A stretch of DNA of 64,000 bases from Cavia porcellus (Eukaryota; Chordata; Mammalia; Rodentia; Caviidae). The stretch covers positions 79,927,982-79,991,981 of the forward strand of contig NW_026947484.1 in NCBI RefSeq assembly GCF_034190915.1. The letters are read 5' to 3'. The position numbers and the translations under genes were made by a program. A model generated the notes under the pieces. That model saw only the letters and a list, made by a program, of their open reading frames with translations. It had not been told where the DNA came from and searched no databases. Below, in pieces: positions 46,891-58,660 of the stretch. Numbering within the stretch: position 1 is the first letter of the stretch; every line of letters begins with the position of its first letter.

Positions 46891-48489
46891 CAAGAAGAAC
46901 CATTACCATGTTAACCCTCCATGCCCCCCCCCAACCCAAAACTATTATGTTGCCATTTATTTATGCGTTACTTTGGGGCTCTGTTCTGTTCCATGGGCAT
47001 TTTAGGGTTTTTGTTTGCTGTATTATTCTTACACCTTTACGCATGTCAGAAGCAGTTTGTAACTTTTTAAAATCAAGCATCACGCTGAAAGGCCCACAGA
47101 TTCTTCTACACAGCAGGACACAGGACGATTAAAGAAAGAAGAGCTGTTGCTATTGAGGGATATGAAAATAGAAACAAATTTCCATCTCAGAATTTAGTTT
47201 CTCACTGAAACTAAGAAAGAACTGACTTTCAAGACTTGGTAACACTTTCATACTTAAACGCTAATTCTTTTTTGCAATTCTAAGTAATGATTCCTCTTTT
47301 AAAATCCCACAGCAACAGAGTCATGCCATTCACTGACCTTGGTGTATTCCTAATGAGATGTGCCTCTGTGACACAAGAATTCCTAGCAGAGGCTGGGAAT
47401 AATGAATGGGAGTATGGAAGATGAATGATACAGAAAGGACACTGCTAACATTTTCCATGAGCAAGATCGATGTGCCATGTAACAGAAACATAACAAGCTG
47501 CTTCATCAACTAACCCTCATCCCCCAGAAAGCAACCCAGAGGTCTGGCAGTAGAACCCAGTAAACAAATTACCCTGAGATATTAATTGGATATGAACTAA
47601 AGTTTCTATGGAATGTCTTTCCCTCCAACTATACATTGTACAACTGTAACCTTAAAACTGTCAGTGTGGCTGTAAACTCAAGTCTATTTTTCTAAGCTAC
47701 TGAAATAGTCTATCCCATCTCTTGCTGCAACATCATACTTCTTTTGTCTTTTTACTTTCTTTTTATAGTAAAAGTTATGATCAAAGTTGAGACATAAAAA
47801 TCCAGGGATCATGATTTAAATATAGATATGCTCATGAATTAATTTCCCTAGAAGCTCACTACTCATCTCCCCAAATTAGCTCTCATATACTGCCAAGACA
47901 TATTAAAAGAGCCTGTATTCAGAGCTCAAAGTGAGGGATACCCATGTCTGGGTCACAGTGTGCATATCCTCAAGTTCCCATGAGTCAGCTTCAGAAAACA
48001 GACACTGTTAAGTACATTTGTATGCCTGATACACAGCATATTAAAATGGGCCCAAAACAGAAAACTGGAATGCTCCGTTCTACCCTTCTGGCTAATAGGG
48101 CCCGTGCACAGATGAAGCTGTCCTGAGGGATGCAGGATGAATTCAGGGTGTCCTCCAACTCATTTTGTGCCTTCACACTTCAGCTGGGCTGGTATAAAAC
48201 CCTCCTTCCTGGTCTTTAGTTTTTCTCCCATTCCAGAAACCATTATCTATACTTCAGCCATAGAGATCATTTAAAACAAGATGCAATCACTTTTTCTCCT
48301 CAAAATATTCCAGCAGCTCCTGCCATCATCAGGACTGAGTGCTGAAACCTCCAGCATGATTTATTATAATTATGAGGCCAAAAGGGAAATGATGGCGGTG
48401 ACCAGCTTGTCAGGGGCTGGGAGACTTGTGTAGAAGGGAGCCTGTGCAGTGGTCTCCCATGCCAATGGTTTTGTTTCTGCCATGTCAGC
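46891..48489. other. Unannotated DNA
   Basis: A possible L2 scrap lies at 48.26-48.33 kb ('caagatgcaatcactttttc'). Otherwise nothing was recognised. Confidence 0.4.
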
Positions 48490-48671
48490 TGCCTATGAAC
48501 AACTGGCATCAACACATTTCAGTCACACTCGTCCTGATGTACTGTCAGGTCAACAGTGGCTGCACACTACATCACAACGCTTATGTCATTCACCTCATCA
48601 CACAGGCACTGTAACATCTCACACCATTACAAGAATGACTACGCTGCAGTAAGATATTTTGAGACAGATAC

Positions 48672-48714
<43 letters not shown>

Positions 48715-48860
48715 ACAAACAGAGCTTTTATTATGGTCATAATAATAACTGCTTTATTTTATTATGTTATTGTTCTTAATCTCACATTGTGTCTAATGTA
48801 TAAATTAAAACTCATCATGGCCATTGTGTACAGCATATAGAAAATCCAGCCCTAGTCATG
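48490..48860 (+). mobile_element. TcMar-Tigger DNA transposon remnant with internal (GA)n
   Basis: 'catgtcattcacctcatcac'-like text (48583-48606), 'taacatctcacaccattaca', 'taagatattttgagacagat', '(ga)n', 'accacaaacagagcttttat' and 'cttaatctcacattgtgtct aatgtataaattaaa' match in order the 3' noncoding part of a mammalian Tigger element. The GA run at 48677-48712 sits where the family has its own internal GA repeat. The transposase region is missing. Confidence 0.75.
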
Positions 48861-48884
48861 GCTTAGATATACACTGTGGACTAT

Positions 48885-49310
48885 TGTGGTTCCCTTAGAT
48901 TGTAGTACAAAACATCACAAACTGGGAAAGACAGCTTAAAAAAGACAAATGTATTGTGTCACAGTTCTGGAACTATAATTCCAAAATTAAAGTATGATCT
49001 GAAAGTTGTGAGGGTGAATCTATTCCACACCTCTCTCCTAGTTTCTGATAGATTGCTGGCAATTTTAGACTATAGATTCATCACAGAAGTACCTCTGCCT
49101 TCACGTTCACTCTCTCATCATTTTCTCTGAATTTCTATCTCTCCACATCATCTTCTCCCCTGTGTAATCTGTCTCTCTATCCACTGTCTCCTTCTTACAG
49201 GGACACCAGTTATACTGGGTCAGAAACTACTCTAATGAACCCATTTGAACCTGACGCCCTCTATAAAGACTGTATTTCCAAATAAAGTGACATTTTGAGA
49301 GATTAAGGGT
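48885..49310 (-). mobile_element. MaLR-type LTR, antisense
   Basis: 'acaaaacatcacaaactggg', 'tgtgtcacagttctggaact', 'cttcttacagggacaccagt' and 'ctgtatttccaaataaagtg' form the series typical of an antisense MaLR/MLT-like LTR (aataccacagactgggtggc, tctcacagttctggaggc, ttataaggacaccagtc, ccctatctccaaataca). Confidence 0.7.
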
Positions 49311-50159
49311 GATACCTTTGACTTTTTAAAGCCCTTTCTAAAAATCTAACTTTTAATAACTTCTGTCTTAAAAGACACAACAAATTACATATAAAGTATG
49401 CTCAGAAATGTGATCATATTTTTAAATATGTGTATTATATTTCAAATATTTCACCTCATTTTTCCACAAAGAATTTAAATAGCCCTAAAATTTGTTTTCA
49501 CCTTTAAATCCCTAACGTTAACATATCCCTAACATAAAGATTTCCAAATAATTTTTTAACTTGAGAAATTCCCTCACACAACTTCCCTGGGCCTCAGTTT
49601 CCTAGTGCATAAACCAAAACCAATTAGACTACACATTCTTTGTTCCACATTGGGTTTGGTAATAGTAAATGAATATAGAAGAATAATAAATGTGTAGAAG
49701 AATGTTTTGAAGATGTAAAATGGTATTAAAATGAAAGGCATGGTATATACTCTTACTTAGCTTTCTTTCTGTTATTTAATAGCAACAGAATTCCTACAAC
49801 AGCAACCAGATCAGGTACGGCAGTAGAAGAGAAAAAGTTCATACTGAGAGGTCATTTCGATCCCATCTTAATTGCTCTCGCTCCACCAGGGCTGAAATGC
49901 TAAACTACACACTAACCTAGTCACTAACTTCATCATCTCACATGCATTCTGATCCCACAAAATTGATCACTCATTACAGGTGGAAAATAATTTCTGGGAA
50001 ACATGAGAGAACATCAGTGTATTTTTTAGAAATGGACGTGTACAACAATAACAGCAACAAAAAAACCTGAATAACTGAAATGGTTTTAAAAGTTCACTTC
50101 CATTACTCCTTGTTAATATAGTTCATATATGCAGTCTTCATACTAAAAATAAGTTATAT
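49311..50159. other. Unannotated AT-rich DNA
   Basis: Nothing recognised. Confidence 0.4.
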
Positions 50160-50287
50160 AGAATAACCAAATTTAGGGGCTGGGGATTTAGCTCAGCAGC
50201 ATAAGCACCTGCCTTGCAAGCAGGTGGTCATGAGTTTAAGCCCTGGTACCGATAAAAAAAAGAAAAAAAAAAGAATAACCAAATTTA
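50160..50287 (+). mobile_element. Young ID SINE with perfect 16-bp target-site duplication
   Basis: The body (50176-50271) begins 'ggggctggggatttagctca' and carries an A box 'tagctcagcagc', a B-box region 'gagtttaagccc' with the usual GATC changed, then 'ggtaccgata' and an interrupted A tail. agaataaccaaattta is identical at 50160-50175 and 50272-50287. The perfect duplication means that the copy is recent; the damaged B box may lower its own transcription. Confidence 0.97.
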
Positions 50288-50769
50288 AAACCACTATTCA
50301 TCATTATAAAGATGTAATGATTCTATTTAAAATGCTGGAGTCTTCAATTAAGGGATAAAACTAGTGGAATCATTTTCTTTTTAATTTTGCAGGACCCAAG
50401 TGTCCATTTTTAAAAATAGTATTATAAAAACACACAGTGTTTTAAATGGGGAAATGCTAAAGGCTGATCCATGTAAGATCCCAGAACAGGGAGCCATTTT
50501 ACCCATCCACTACATCACTCCACAGTATTAACTGGCACTGGGGTAGACACTGACCACAGGAATGCATTTCTGTGTTGGTTGTATACAGATTAGGCATCTT
50601 ATAGTTGTACAACACCAGGAGGTTCACAAAATAAGCATTCACCTCCATGTTAACAGGCCGGGTGAGCATTGTGGGGGACAGCATTAGGGACTCAGAAAAA
50701 CAGCAAAGCATGAATGAACTAAACATACCTTACATTAACTTCATAGGAGGCTACAGTAGAATGGAAGAA

Positions 50770-50980
50770 AGATAGTGGTCTAAGAATCCAACAACAATGG
50801 GTTCTGGTTCACAACCCAGTTCTCATCAGTTGTATAAACTTAGGGAAAAATTCACACAATCTGCTCCCTCATTTTAAAAAGAAAACCGTGCACTGTAGCC
50901 ACCTTTTTTACCTTAAAGGTTTGTTATGCGAAACCAATCACTCTGTGCATGGGACAGCGCTTTGCAAACTTAACAAAAGG
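50770..50980 (+). mobile_element. MIR SINE, diverged
   Basis: 'gtggtctaagaatccaacaa', 'tgggttctggttcacaaccc', 'aaacttagggaaaaattcac', 'aaaggtttgttatgcgaaac' and 'gggacagcgctttgcaaact' fit MIR head through 3' part. Confidence 0.6.
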
Positions 50981-51764
50981 CAGTAAGATTATTTTGGGGT
51001 AGCATTCAGCTTCCCTGCAGTCTGTCTCAAACTATGAAAACTTTTTTCACTCACTGGGTCCAAAAGCAAATATCCAAACACAGCTGTTCCTGTTTTCCTT
51101 AATTTTCATCTGTCACTGAACATAGTGGGAATTTTATTATTATGTATAAAACATAAAAATATGCTTTCATTTGTCAATGTATATTATTGCCACTGGTTGT
51201 TTTATACAAAGTACTCCTAAACTCAGCTTTAAGAGAAGTGGAGCAGGTTAGCTAAACAATTTATAATTTGGACATTATTTTTGTAGTGTAATACATGTAA
51301 CTACCAATAATTATACCTACTATTTTCCTGATTAAACCCAGAAAACTGTTTGTTTTTCAACTGCTTAGAATTAGCTGATTTTGAAAACTTTAATCTTATA
51401 ACTGCAGGCCTGATATAATTATAGATTATAGGCTTCTCCTGGCTTCTAGAGCAAAGTTGGGTCATAATGGAAGGGCACCCCTTTTCTGCTAATGAGACAC
51501 CTCCCCTAACACCATGTCAGGCAACAAAAGCATACACTTTTAGTAAGCTATTCTAAAAAAGAAGAGTGTGTGGGTTTCATTTCTACAACCAAGAAGCACA
51601 GCTTCCAAAGACATATACTGTAAAATGTTAGACACAAACCTTAACCTCTATGTTGCTGCATACTTTCAGTACATTATAGTTCACTAGAAATTTATCAGTG
51701 ATAAGAACTGCTCTCTCTGGGACAAGATGGAATCCCCCTGTTGTTTTAATCTGAATTTTTGCAG
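50981..51764. other. Unannotated AT-rich DNA
   Basis: Nothing recognised. Confidence 0.4.
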
Positions 51765-52560
51765 TGGCAAGCAATGTTAAGCATTATGGAAATGATCAAG
51801 AAATCAAGTAATAGGCCCCACGGATTTAGCTCAGTGGCATAACGCCCGCCTGGCAAGCACAAGGTTGTGTTTGATCCCAGGTACAAAAAAAAAAAAAAAA
51901 AAAAATCAAATAATAACAAGTGCTGATGAGGTTGCAGAGGAAAGAGAAATGTTTCTACACTGTCAGTGGGAATATAAACTAATACAACCACTACAAAATC
52001 ATTATGGAAATTCCTCAAAAAATGAAAAATAAAAATTCCATTTGATCCATCTATTTCTTTTTCTAAGAATCTTCCCAAAAGAGTTAAAAGATGTCATATT
52101 TCAGTGATACATTCAGATCCATATTTATAACAGCATAATTTATAATAAGCTAAAATTTAGAAGCAGCCTGAACGTCCATCAACAGACTAATGGAGAAAGA
52201 AAATGTGGATTTACACACAAAGGAGTTCTACTCTGCCATACAGAAAGATAATCTTAGTCATCTGTAGGAAAACAAATGCATCAAGTAAAATAAATCAGAC
52301 ATGAAAGCTTAAATATTGCAGAGTGGCCCTTATATAAGAAACGTAAATTATAAATAAAGAGCAAAATGAAAGACAACAGCGAGTATGGAGACATGTTTTT
52401 CTAATGGGAAGGAAATCAAAAGAGGGAGGGAGAAAAGGAGGAAAAGAAGGAGGGACAGAACTGAAAAGAGGGAATTAAGATGTGTTATGTACGCACACCA
52501 ACTCCATAAAAGGAATGTAAATATTATATATTACAAATGTGTACTAATAAAATAAACAAG
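51765..52560 (+). mobile_element. L1 3' end, sense, interrupted by an ID SINE
   Basis: The left flank holds 'agcaatgttaagcattatgg', and the right part 'gctgatgaggttgcagagga', 'cactgtcagtgggaatataa', 'cattatggaaattcctcaaa', 'gaacgtccatcaacagacta' and a 3' UTR ending near 'ctaataaaataaac'. All are L1 ORF2-end and 3' UTR words in order. A purine-rich block lies at 52.42-52.47 kb, as in many L1 3' UTRs. The ORF is broken. Confidence 0.88.
51801..51915 (+). mobile_element. ID SINE nested in L1, with near-perfect target-site duplication
   Basis: The body (51814 to about 51902) has an A box 'tagctcagtggc', a B box 'gtttgatccc' and a poly(A) of about 25. aaatcaagtaata (51801-51813) and aaatcaaataata (51903-51915) differ at one of 13 positions. 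The ID therefore inserted after the L1. Confidence 0.93.
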
Positions 52561-52707
52561 TAAGTAAACTGCCCCCATCTAAGGTCAGCATTCTTGCTTA
52601 AAATATTGTTATACTTCTACTCTAGAAGCCTCTCTTCTCAAAACAGATTAAATTCTAACCACAACCATTATTTTTAGGGGAACTAAATCTTCAGTTCTTT
52701 GTTGTTG

Positions 52708-52858
52708 CTGTTGTTTTGAGTCAGAGTCTCACTACATAGTTCAGGCTGGCTTTGAACTTACTATGTATCCCAAACCGGCTTTGAACTCATAGCTATCCTC
52801 CTACCTCCGCCTCCTGAGTGCTGGGATTTCAGGCTGGCACCATCACACCCGGTTTAAA
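52708..52858 (-). mobile_element. B1 SINE, antisense, with internal duplication
   Basis: 'gagtcagagtctcactacat', 'caggctggctttgaacttac', 'accggctttgaactcatagc' and 'gagtgctgggatttcaggct' make up an antisense B1. The two 'ggctttgaact' blocks reflect the ~29-bp internal duplication known from later B1 subfamilies. Confidence 0.9.
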
Positions 52859-53171
52859 CCTCCATTTCTATCAGTATTTTTGCATGAAAAAGAAATCCCA
52901 GTGTCAACTAAACACTTGAAACAGTTTGTATGTCTTCCTACTACAATCATGGAAGGAAAATGGATTTCTTTTCTTATCAACTAACCGTCAGAAGTAAAGG
53001 TCCCAGCTAAGGTTCTTGAAGTGGCACTAGTGGGAAAGGCTCTCACAAGCTCTCACCTGACAAAACCAGAGAGGTTGTCTGTTTTTAAGCTAAGTATTTC
53101 TGTTTCACTTACTAGCTGAAATCTCCAAATAACTTACTTATCTCTACATGAATAACTCTTACAAATTCAGG

Positions 53172-53395
53172 TTCCCCTAAGCCAGGGTTGTCAACCAAGG
53201 GCAAGTCCTCCATCAAAGAGACACACAGTAATACTGGCCGACATTTCTTCTACCACCTCTGAGGAGGAGGGGGTGCTACTGGCATCTAGTGGGTAGAAGC
53301 CAGGGATGCAGCTTACCAGCCATCAATGTCCAAGAGAGTACCTCAAGAGTTACCCATACCCAAAGTCCAAAATGTCAGCAGTGCTGCTGTTACAA
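53172..53395. mobile_element. hAT-Charlie-type nonautonomous DNA transposon
   Basis: 'cagggttgtcaaccaagggc', 'agggggtgctactggcatct', 'agtgggtagaagccagggat' and 'gtccaaaatgtcagcagtgc' match, in order, a short mammalian MER-type hAT element (ggttctcaacc, ggtgctactggcatctagtg, gtagaggccagggatgctg). The exact MER number is not assigned. Confidence 0.8.
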
Positions 53396-54689
53396 AGCTC
53401 TGACCTAACTGCTAAGATAGTTTACCTTACTAGAGAATATCAGACAATCCCCAAACAGATGCAGATTCCCTAACTTATAGACTTAAATATTAGACACCAC
53501 TATTTTGAAGTACTAAATGTGCTTTCTTTCAGCGCACTGGATAAAAAGCAAAGATACAGAGCGTTTTAGTAAAATTAGAACCTCCATTTTCTCACTGTTA
53601 TCCTCAAGAGGTTTGCACAGAAAGAAAAGACAAAGGAATAAGTAGGTGTTAGCAAGATGGAAGGAGATGGGAAGCGACAGAAGGGGAAAATAAACACAAA
53701 AGGAAAAATAAAATTCCTATCCCTTCTTTGGATATAGACACGACATAACAAATAAGAGGCATCCAGCTGGAGCCAACAGGGTTTTATTACCATAGACATG
53801 AATATCATAAAATTTCCCAAAGCTAAATTGTAAGATTTTGTTCACTAGCTATCATAATTCACAGTAAACAAATTCAGCACATAGTACACAAAAGGTTTTT
53901 CATTACGCTGTTTCTATATTAAGAAGAAATATATAATTGCACAATCTTAAAATTAAAACAATTTCCTCATGCTCACTGGATTTCACTGATGAAACAGGAT
54001 CTGGGCCCTTTATGAAACACACACATTTAGAATGTAACCCTGAGGACAGCTCAAGAGACCTTCTAACCAGTAGCCCTTTCACATCCCTCTTCCTCCTCAA
54101 CAGCATGCAAACATTCACGAAACAGGCTACCTCAGCACAAGTCTACAAGGCAACTGAGAAGATGCATTGCAGAACATAAGATGCCATCCAAATTGCTGTG
54201 AAATTAATTCATTAAAAGGCAGCGTCTTGGAATTCAACTGTTAGAAAGGAAGACAAAACCACTATTGTTGTTTGAATTCCTTCAAAATACTGATCACGAA
54301 GTTATCCAGTGGTTCCTTTTCACTCCAATAGCAGGGTGGCTCAAAACTGTTTCTCAGAGTACCTACTTACACACTGCTAAATTCTATAGGAACTAAAAAA
54401 CATATAGATGCTGGCATGAATGGCCTCCAATTTCAAGAATACAGACCATGATGGTAGAAATCAAATTGCTGTCTTAGACATGCTCCCTTGTTTTTTTCCA
54501 CCTGATCTGAAAGCATAACTTCAAGTATCTACATGACGAGCTAACCCAGAACAACCTCTTCAACACTACCTTTGTCCCTACAAAAACCCCTGGAACTTCT
54601 GTTAGCTATTTTAGAAGTGGTGGTCAGAACGACAAAATAAAGCAGGGGGAAGAAGATGGAATTCACTCCTACTACTACTCATTTCTCCT
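53396..54689. other. Unannotated DNA
   Basis: Overlapping short ORFs on both strands near 53.9-54.2 kb lack motifs. Nothing else recognised. Confidence 0.4.
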
Positions 54690-55545
54690 TTTATCCACAT
54701 GCGATGGAATGCACAGTAGGAATCTGTCACCACTCTCCTTTCTCATTCCCTTTACAGCTTTAAGTACTATTGACACAGTGATTCCCAAAATCCTAACAGT
54801 CTGAACTTCCACCCTGATTTCCAGACGCACGATCTGAATGTCTGACTGGTTCCTCAGCCTTTCCAAGTTCGAAACCAGTCTCTCAGCTTTGTTCTCAAAC
54901 CTCCCACAGGTGTTGCCACCTCAGTTACAGGTAACTCTCATCCTTTCAGGTACACAAGTCAAACCCTGGAGTCACCTTGACACACTTCACAAGACACCCG
55001 CTAGAGTCTCCCACTCCCCATAACTGTATGTTTGCATGGCCAGAATCCAATTGTTTATCCCAATTTCTACTGCAGGACATAAGTAGGAATACCAGATAGA
55101 CGCTTACTTCAGTGAATTCAGTCCTGAAAATTTGGTCTACCTACTTCTTTTTGTTTTCCTTTAATCTACTCTCCATACAGCACTCAGAGATTCTATTAAA
55201 ACATAACTCAGACTTTTTAACATTTTTCCACTCAGGATCTTCTTTTCAGTGACCAACAATGCCCTAAACCATCCAACCCCGCCTTTTCCTCCTCATTTCA
55301 TCTTTTCTCTTCTTTGTTCACTTCACTCCGGCCACTATGGACTCCTTGATCTTTCTGTGACACACCAAGGGTGCTGACCTGTCCTCAAGGCCACCACTCT
55401 TGCTATTCCCTGTCTGGAACATTCCTCCCACATATATCTACATAATCAGCTTTCAGTCCAATCTGTACTGTCCACTGCGTATCCCCAGTGTCTACAAGAG
55501 TGACTCACATGAAAGAGAAGTTCAATCAGTAGATGAATGAGTGAA
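54690..55545 (+). mobile_element. L2 LINE, 3' ~850 bp
   Basis: The sequence runs through the L2 ORF2 end and 3' UTR: 'ttctattaaaacataactca', 'caacaatgccctaaaccatc', 'cactccggccactatggact', 'ttgctattccctgtctggaa cattcctccc' and 'gtatccccagtgtctacaag', closing with 'agtagatgaatgagtga'. It is the longest L2 piece in the window. All reading frames are broken. Confidence 0.85.
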
Positions 55546-56406
55546 ACAGAGAAAATTAACACAGGCATTTCTTTCCATTTTGCATCTGAGGGCCACTTTT
55601 AGAGACCACAGACAGTAATGCATTTCTATAATTAGGTTAACAACTCTGCACAAAATGTAAATATGAATCAAATATTTAAATAACTATATTTTTAAAATTA
55701 AGGAATTACACATAACCTTAAATTTGTTTTGTACATTGTATCAACTTTTTATTTCCTTTTCTTTTTTAAATTTTATCGTATTTATCAAGTAAAAATGAAA
55801 GAGGACAAAAAAAAATGAGTTAGAGATGGCCAGTAAAATATTTTTTAAAGAAATGAATTAAATCTGTATTTAAGAGTTTGAAATTGTCCCCTGTTGCAGA
55901 CACCTTCAATTAAGTCTATTCTAATCTGAGCTAAGTGAGAATTCAACTTCCAAATTTCACTCCCAGGCACAGCTGTTTGACAAGTGCAGCAGGAGCCTGT
56001 CAAGACACTTGGCAGCATCATTCCTTTGGAACACAATGGATTTTTTTTTGGCAACCCCTATTACTCACTGATGGTAATTAGTAAGCCAGTCTTTGGAAGA
56101 AATGTACAATCCAGCAACTATAAGTGCCTTTTATGGAACACCTCCTTGAAAATATATCATTGACACTAGAAATGGTCAATGTATACTCTTAATTTTTAAC
56201 TAAATTGCCCATTGATTCACCAAGATCTATGTTTTGACCCTGTTGTCCAGTGAAATTCATCCTTTCTGTAATTGTGAATTAAAGAAGAACATCAGTGACA
56301 CACTGGTTGATTTTGATTTAGTACCTCTACAGAGTAAGCAATTAGAATGATTTCTTCATTATTTGCTCAGATTATACAGCTCCTTCCTTGACTGGTCCCA
56401 TCATAA
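55546..56406. other. Unannotated AT-rich DNA
   Basis: Nothing recognised. Confidence 0.4.
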
Positions 56407-56805
56407 AAGCCTCTTTCTACTGGCTCAACACAAAACAGGAGTACTGTCTTACTGTCTAAATCTGTCCTTCCAGGCACAAACAATGGAACAGGATCAAGGC
56501 GACCCAGGCAGCCAGAGAAGCTGAGGTCCTCACCAGCAGTTGGTCAATGTTCTTCGATGGTGAGAGATGAACAACTAGAGACATTACAATCAATTCAGTT
56601 CATGCCTCAAGAACCCAAATACTTTCTACCTCAATTTATGATGCAGTCTGGAGCACTCAAAAACAGTGCCTGTCCTACTGTCATAGCTTTACAACAAGTT
56701 GTATCCCAGCACATTTCTCACCAACACCATCAACAAGTTTCGACAAGCACAGCTGAATCACTTGAGTTGGACCAAAAGGTCAGGGCTCTGAAACTTTGTC
56801 TGTGA
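56407..56805 (+). other. 132-codon open frame of unknown origin with exon-like core
   Basis: The frame is open from just after a TAA at 56404-56406 to a TGA after 56802. The first in-frame ATG is at 56557, giving 82 residues. The product has a basic/Pro stretch (RRPRQPEKL) upstream and a Gln/His-rich stretch (QQVVSQHISHQHHQQ) near the C-terminus. I know no family with this layout. An 86-base core at 56474-56559 is bounded by 'atctgtccttccag' and gtgaga, splice-like on both sides, and is open in two frames. No repeat is recognised. It could be a gene fragment, an lncRNA exon or chance. Confidence 0.2.
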
Positions 56806-57889
56806 TTATCTAAAGCCACTGGAAAACACACTATGCATTTCAGAGAGCAGGTAGACTTTCCACTACACAAAAGCAGCTTTGTTTCTGAATATGTGAGGCC
56901 TCTTAATTAGAATCAATGAATTTTTTTTATTGTCGCTTCTGATAAGCTTGTTTGCCTAGCTTCATTTTCCTAAAACACTTTAAACGTTTCTAGGAAGGGT
57001 AAGTGTCGGCGAAACACTGAGCTAGGCCTTGAACTAGGGCCGTGGTATTGCATGGTGTTTATAATTTGTCATCCTTGGGGGTAATTTTACAAGCTTAAAC
57101 ACACTAAAGGACATAATACAAAGAGCCAGGCAATTTCATTTGTTTGAATATATTTATGGAAATGGACCAAAAGTGTCCATAGAGGCATATTGTCATTTTT
57201 TCCTTGAATGTTTGCCAGTTTGTGACCAAAAGCAAGCATTCAGAGAATAGAAGAGCATTTATAACCACACTGTGTGTATCAAATAAGCTACTTTATGAAC
57301 AGATAGGGAATACTATGTTTCAGGGTCTTAAGAAAAACAGCCCTTCACACCAAGTTTCTATGCATGCTGATAGGTCTTTTGGTGATTCATTTATGACCTA
57401 ACCCCTCGATAATGAGCAGATCTCCCTTGGGAGTGTCTGTAGGTCACAAAGACACTGCACATTCTTCTGACTTCGAACATGATGAGCAGAGGGGAATTAT
57501 GTACCAAGAACATGTAAATTGGACAAGGTGGGAAAAAAAAAGTAATCTACTTGAGATAAGGAATTTCCTCAGCAGTGGTGACTATATGGCAATGGAATCT
57601 TTGGAGAGTAAATAAGAAAAATGATTGGGCTGAGGAAGATTTAGTAAGGTAAAAAGTAAGTTACAGGAGCTAAAACACTACTGATAAGAAAAAAAATGGC
57701 CTTTAACAAAACCAGTTTGCTGAGAGAGGGTCATATTCATGGAAAACTCAACGACCAAGATTGAAATTCTTCTTCTTTTAAAAGGACGTAGAAAACCTCT
57801 ACAAATCAAAGGTAAAACAAGGGGCACATCTAGTTTCTGGGTACACACTACACTCTGTTCATCAATACTCGGTGTTTAAATTTCTTCCT
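56806..57889. other. Unannotated DNA
   Basis: Two 65-67 codon frames at 57.2-57.6 kb have no motif. No repeat recognised. Confidence 0.4.
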
Positions 57890-58165
57890 GAGCGCTCAGT
57901 AGGCCACACTTCCCATGCTCCATTGCAGCCAGCTGGGTTCATATGACTTGGTTCTGCCCAATAGCATAGAGGGAAAAAGTAAAAGGCATCACTACTAGAG
58001 ATGGCATCTCAAAGCTTCTCAAAAACAACTTTCAGCCTGGGCTCAGAATGCTGGGCCATTAGACTAAAGGATCCCAAGTTACTGTATGACTGCAAAGAAC
58101 CATAACAGTACATGGACTAGAAGTAAACCTTTGTCCTACCAAGCCATTGATATGAGGCTGTCATT
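57890..58165 (+). repeat. Old mammalian LTR-like repeat, family unassigned
   Basis: 'ttcatatgacttggttctgc ccaatagcatag', 'gactagaagtaaacctttgt' and 'ccaagccattgatatgaggc' follow the same pattern as the copy at 34.7-35.0 kb. Confidence 0.5.
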
Positions 58166-58539
58166 ACCAAGGCTATATTATCTTAATATTTTTCAGTAAT
58201 GCTCCCCTCTTAGCGTTTGCCTCTTCAAATTTCATACTACTGCATGTAAGTTATCTCTCATTTTATTCTTAAACAGAGTAATTTCACAGACCTTCAAAAA
58301 CAATGGAAAAACTTAATGTACTTCCAGATTAGTAGAACCAGATTAACTAAGAAAAAAATAGTTCATATCACTTTCTGAGGAGTTGGGAGGGAAAACTGTT
58401 CTCTTCTTTCCTATAAATTAAGAAAACATACATTTATCATAGAAACTTTCCATAAATTTTAAGTTTTATGATAGAAAATTTCAAATACATACACAAAACA
58501 ATGAACCTCCAAGTTTCTACCATCTAGGTCCAAAAGATG

Positions 58540-58660
58540 AAGCAGATAAAAATGGTTAGGATGTGCTGTGTACGTGTACCAATTCCCTACAATGAATGTG
58601 ATCACTATGTGCTGCAAGTTCATATTAACAGAAGACAAATAAAATAATGCTTAACTGACG
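58540..58660 (+). mobile_element. L1 3' terminal fragment
   Basis: 'ggatgtgctgtgtacgtgta ccaattcc' and a closing 'gacaaataaaataatgc' are closely similar to the end of the L1 at 52.48-52.56 kb (gatgtgttatgtacgcacac, aataaaataaac). Confidence 0.7.

Noticed and set aside
46684..47005. Lys/Glu/Arg-rich and Phe/Leu/Ser-rich ORFs
   Set aside because: They are products of the (AAAG)n tail of a B1 SINE.
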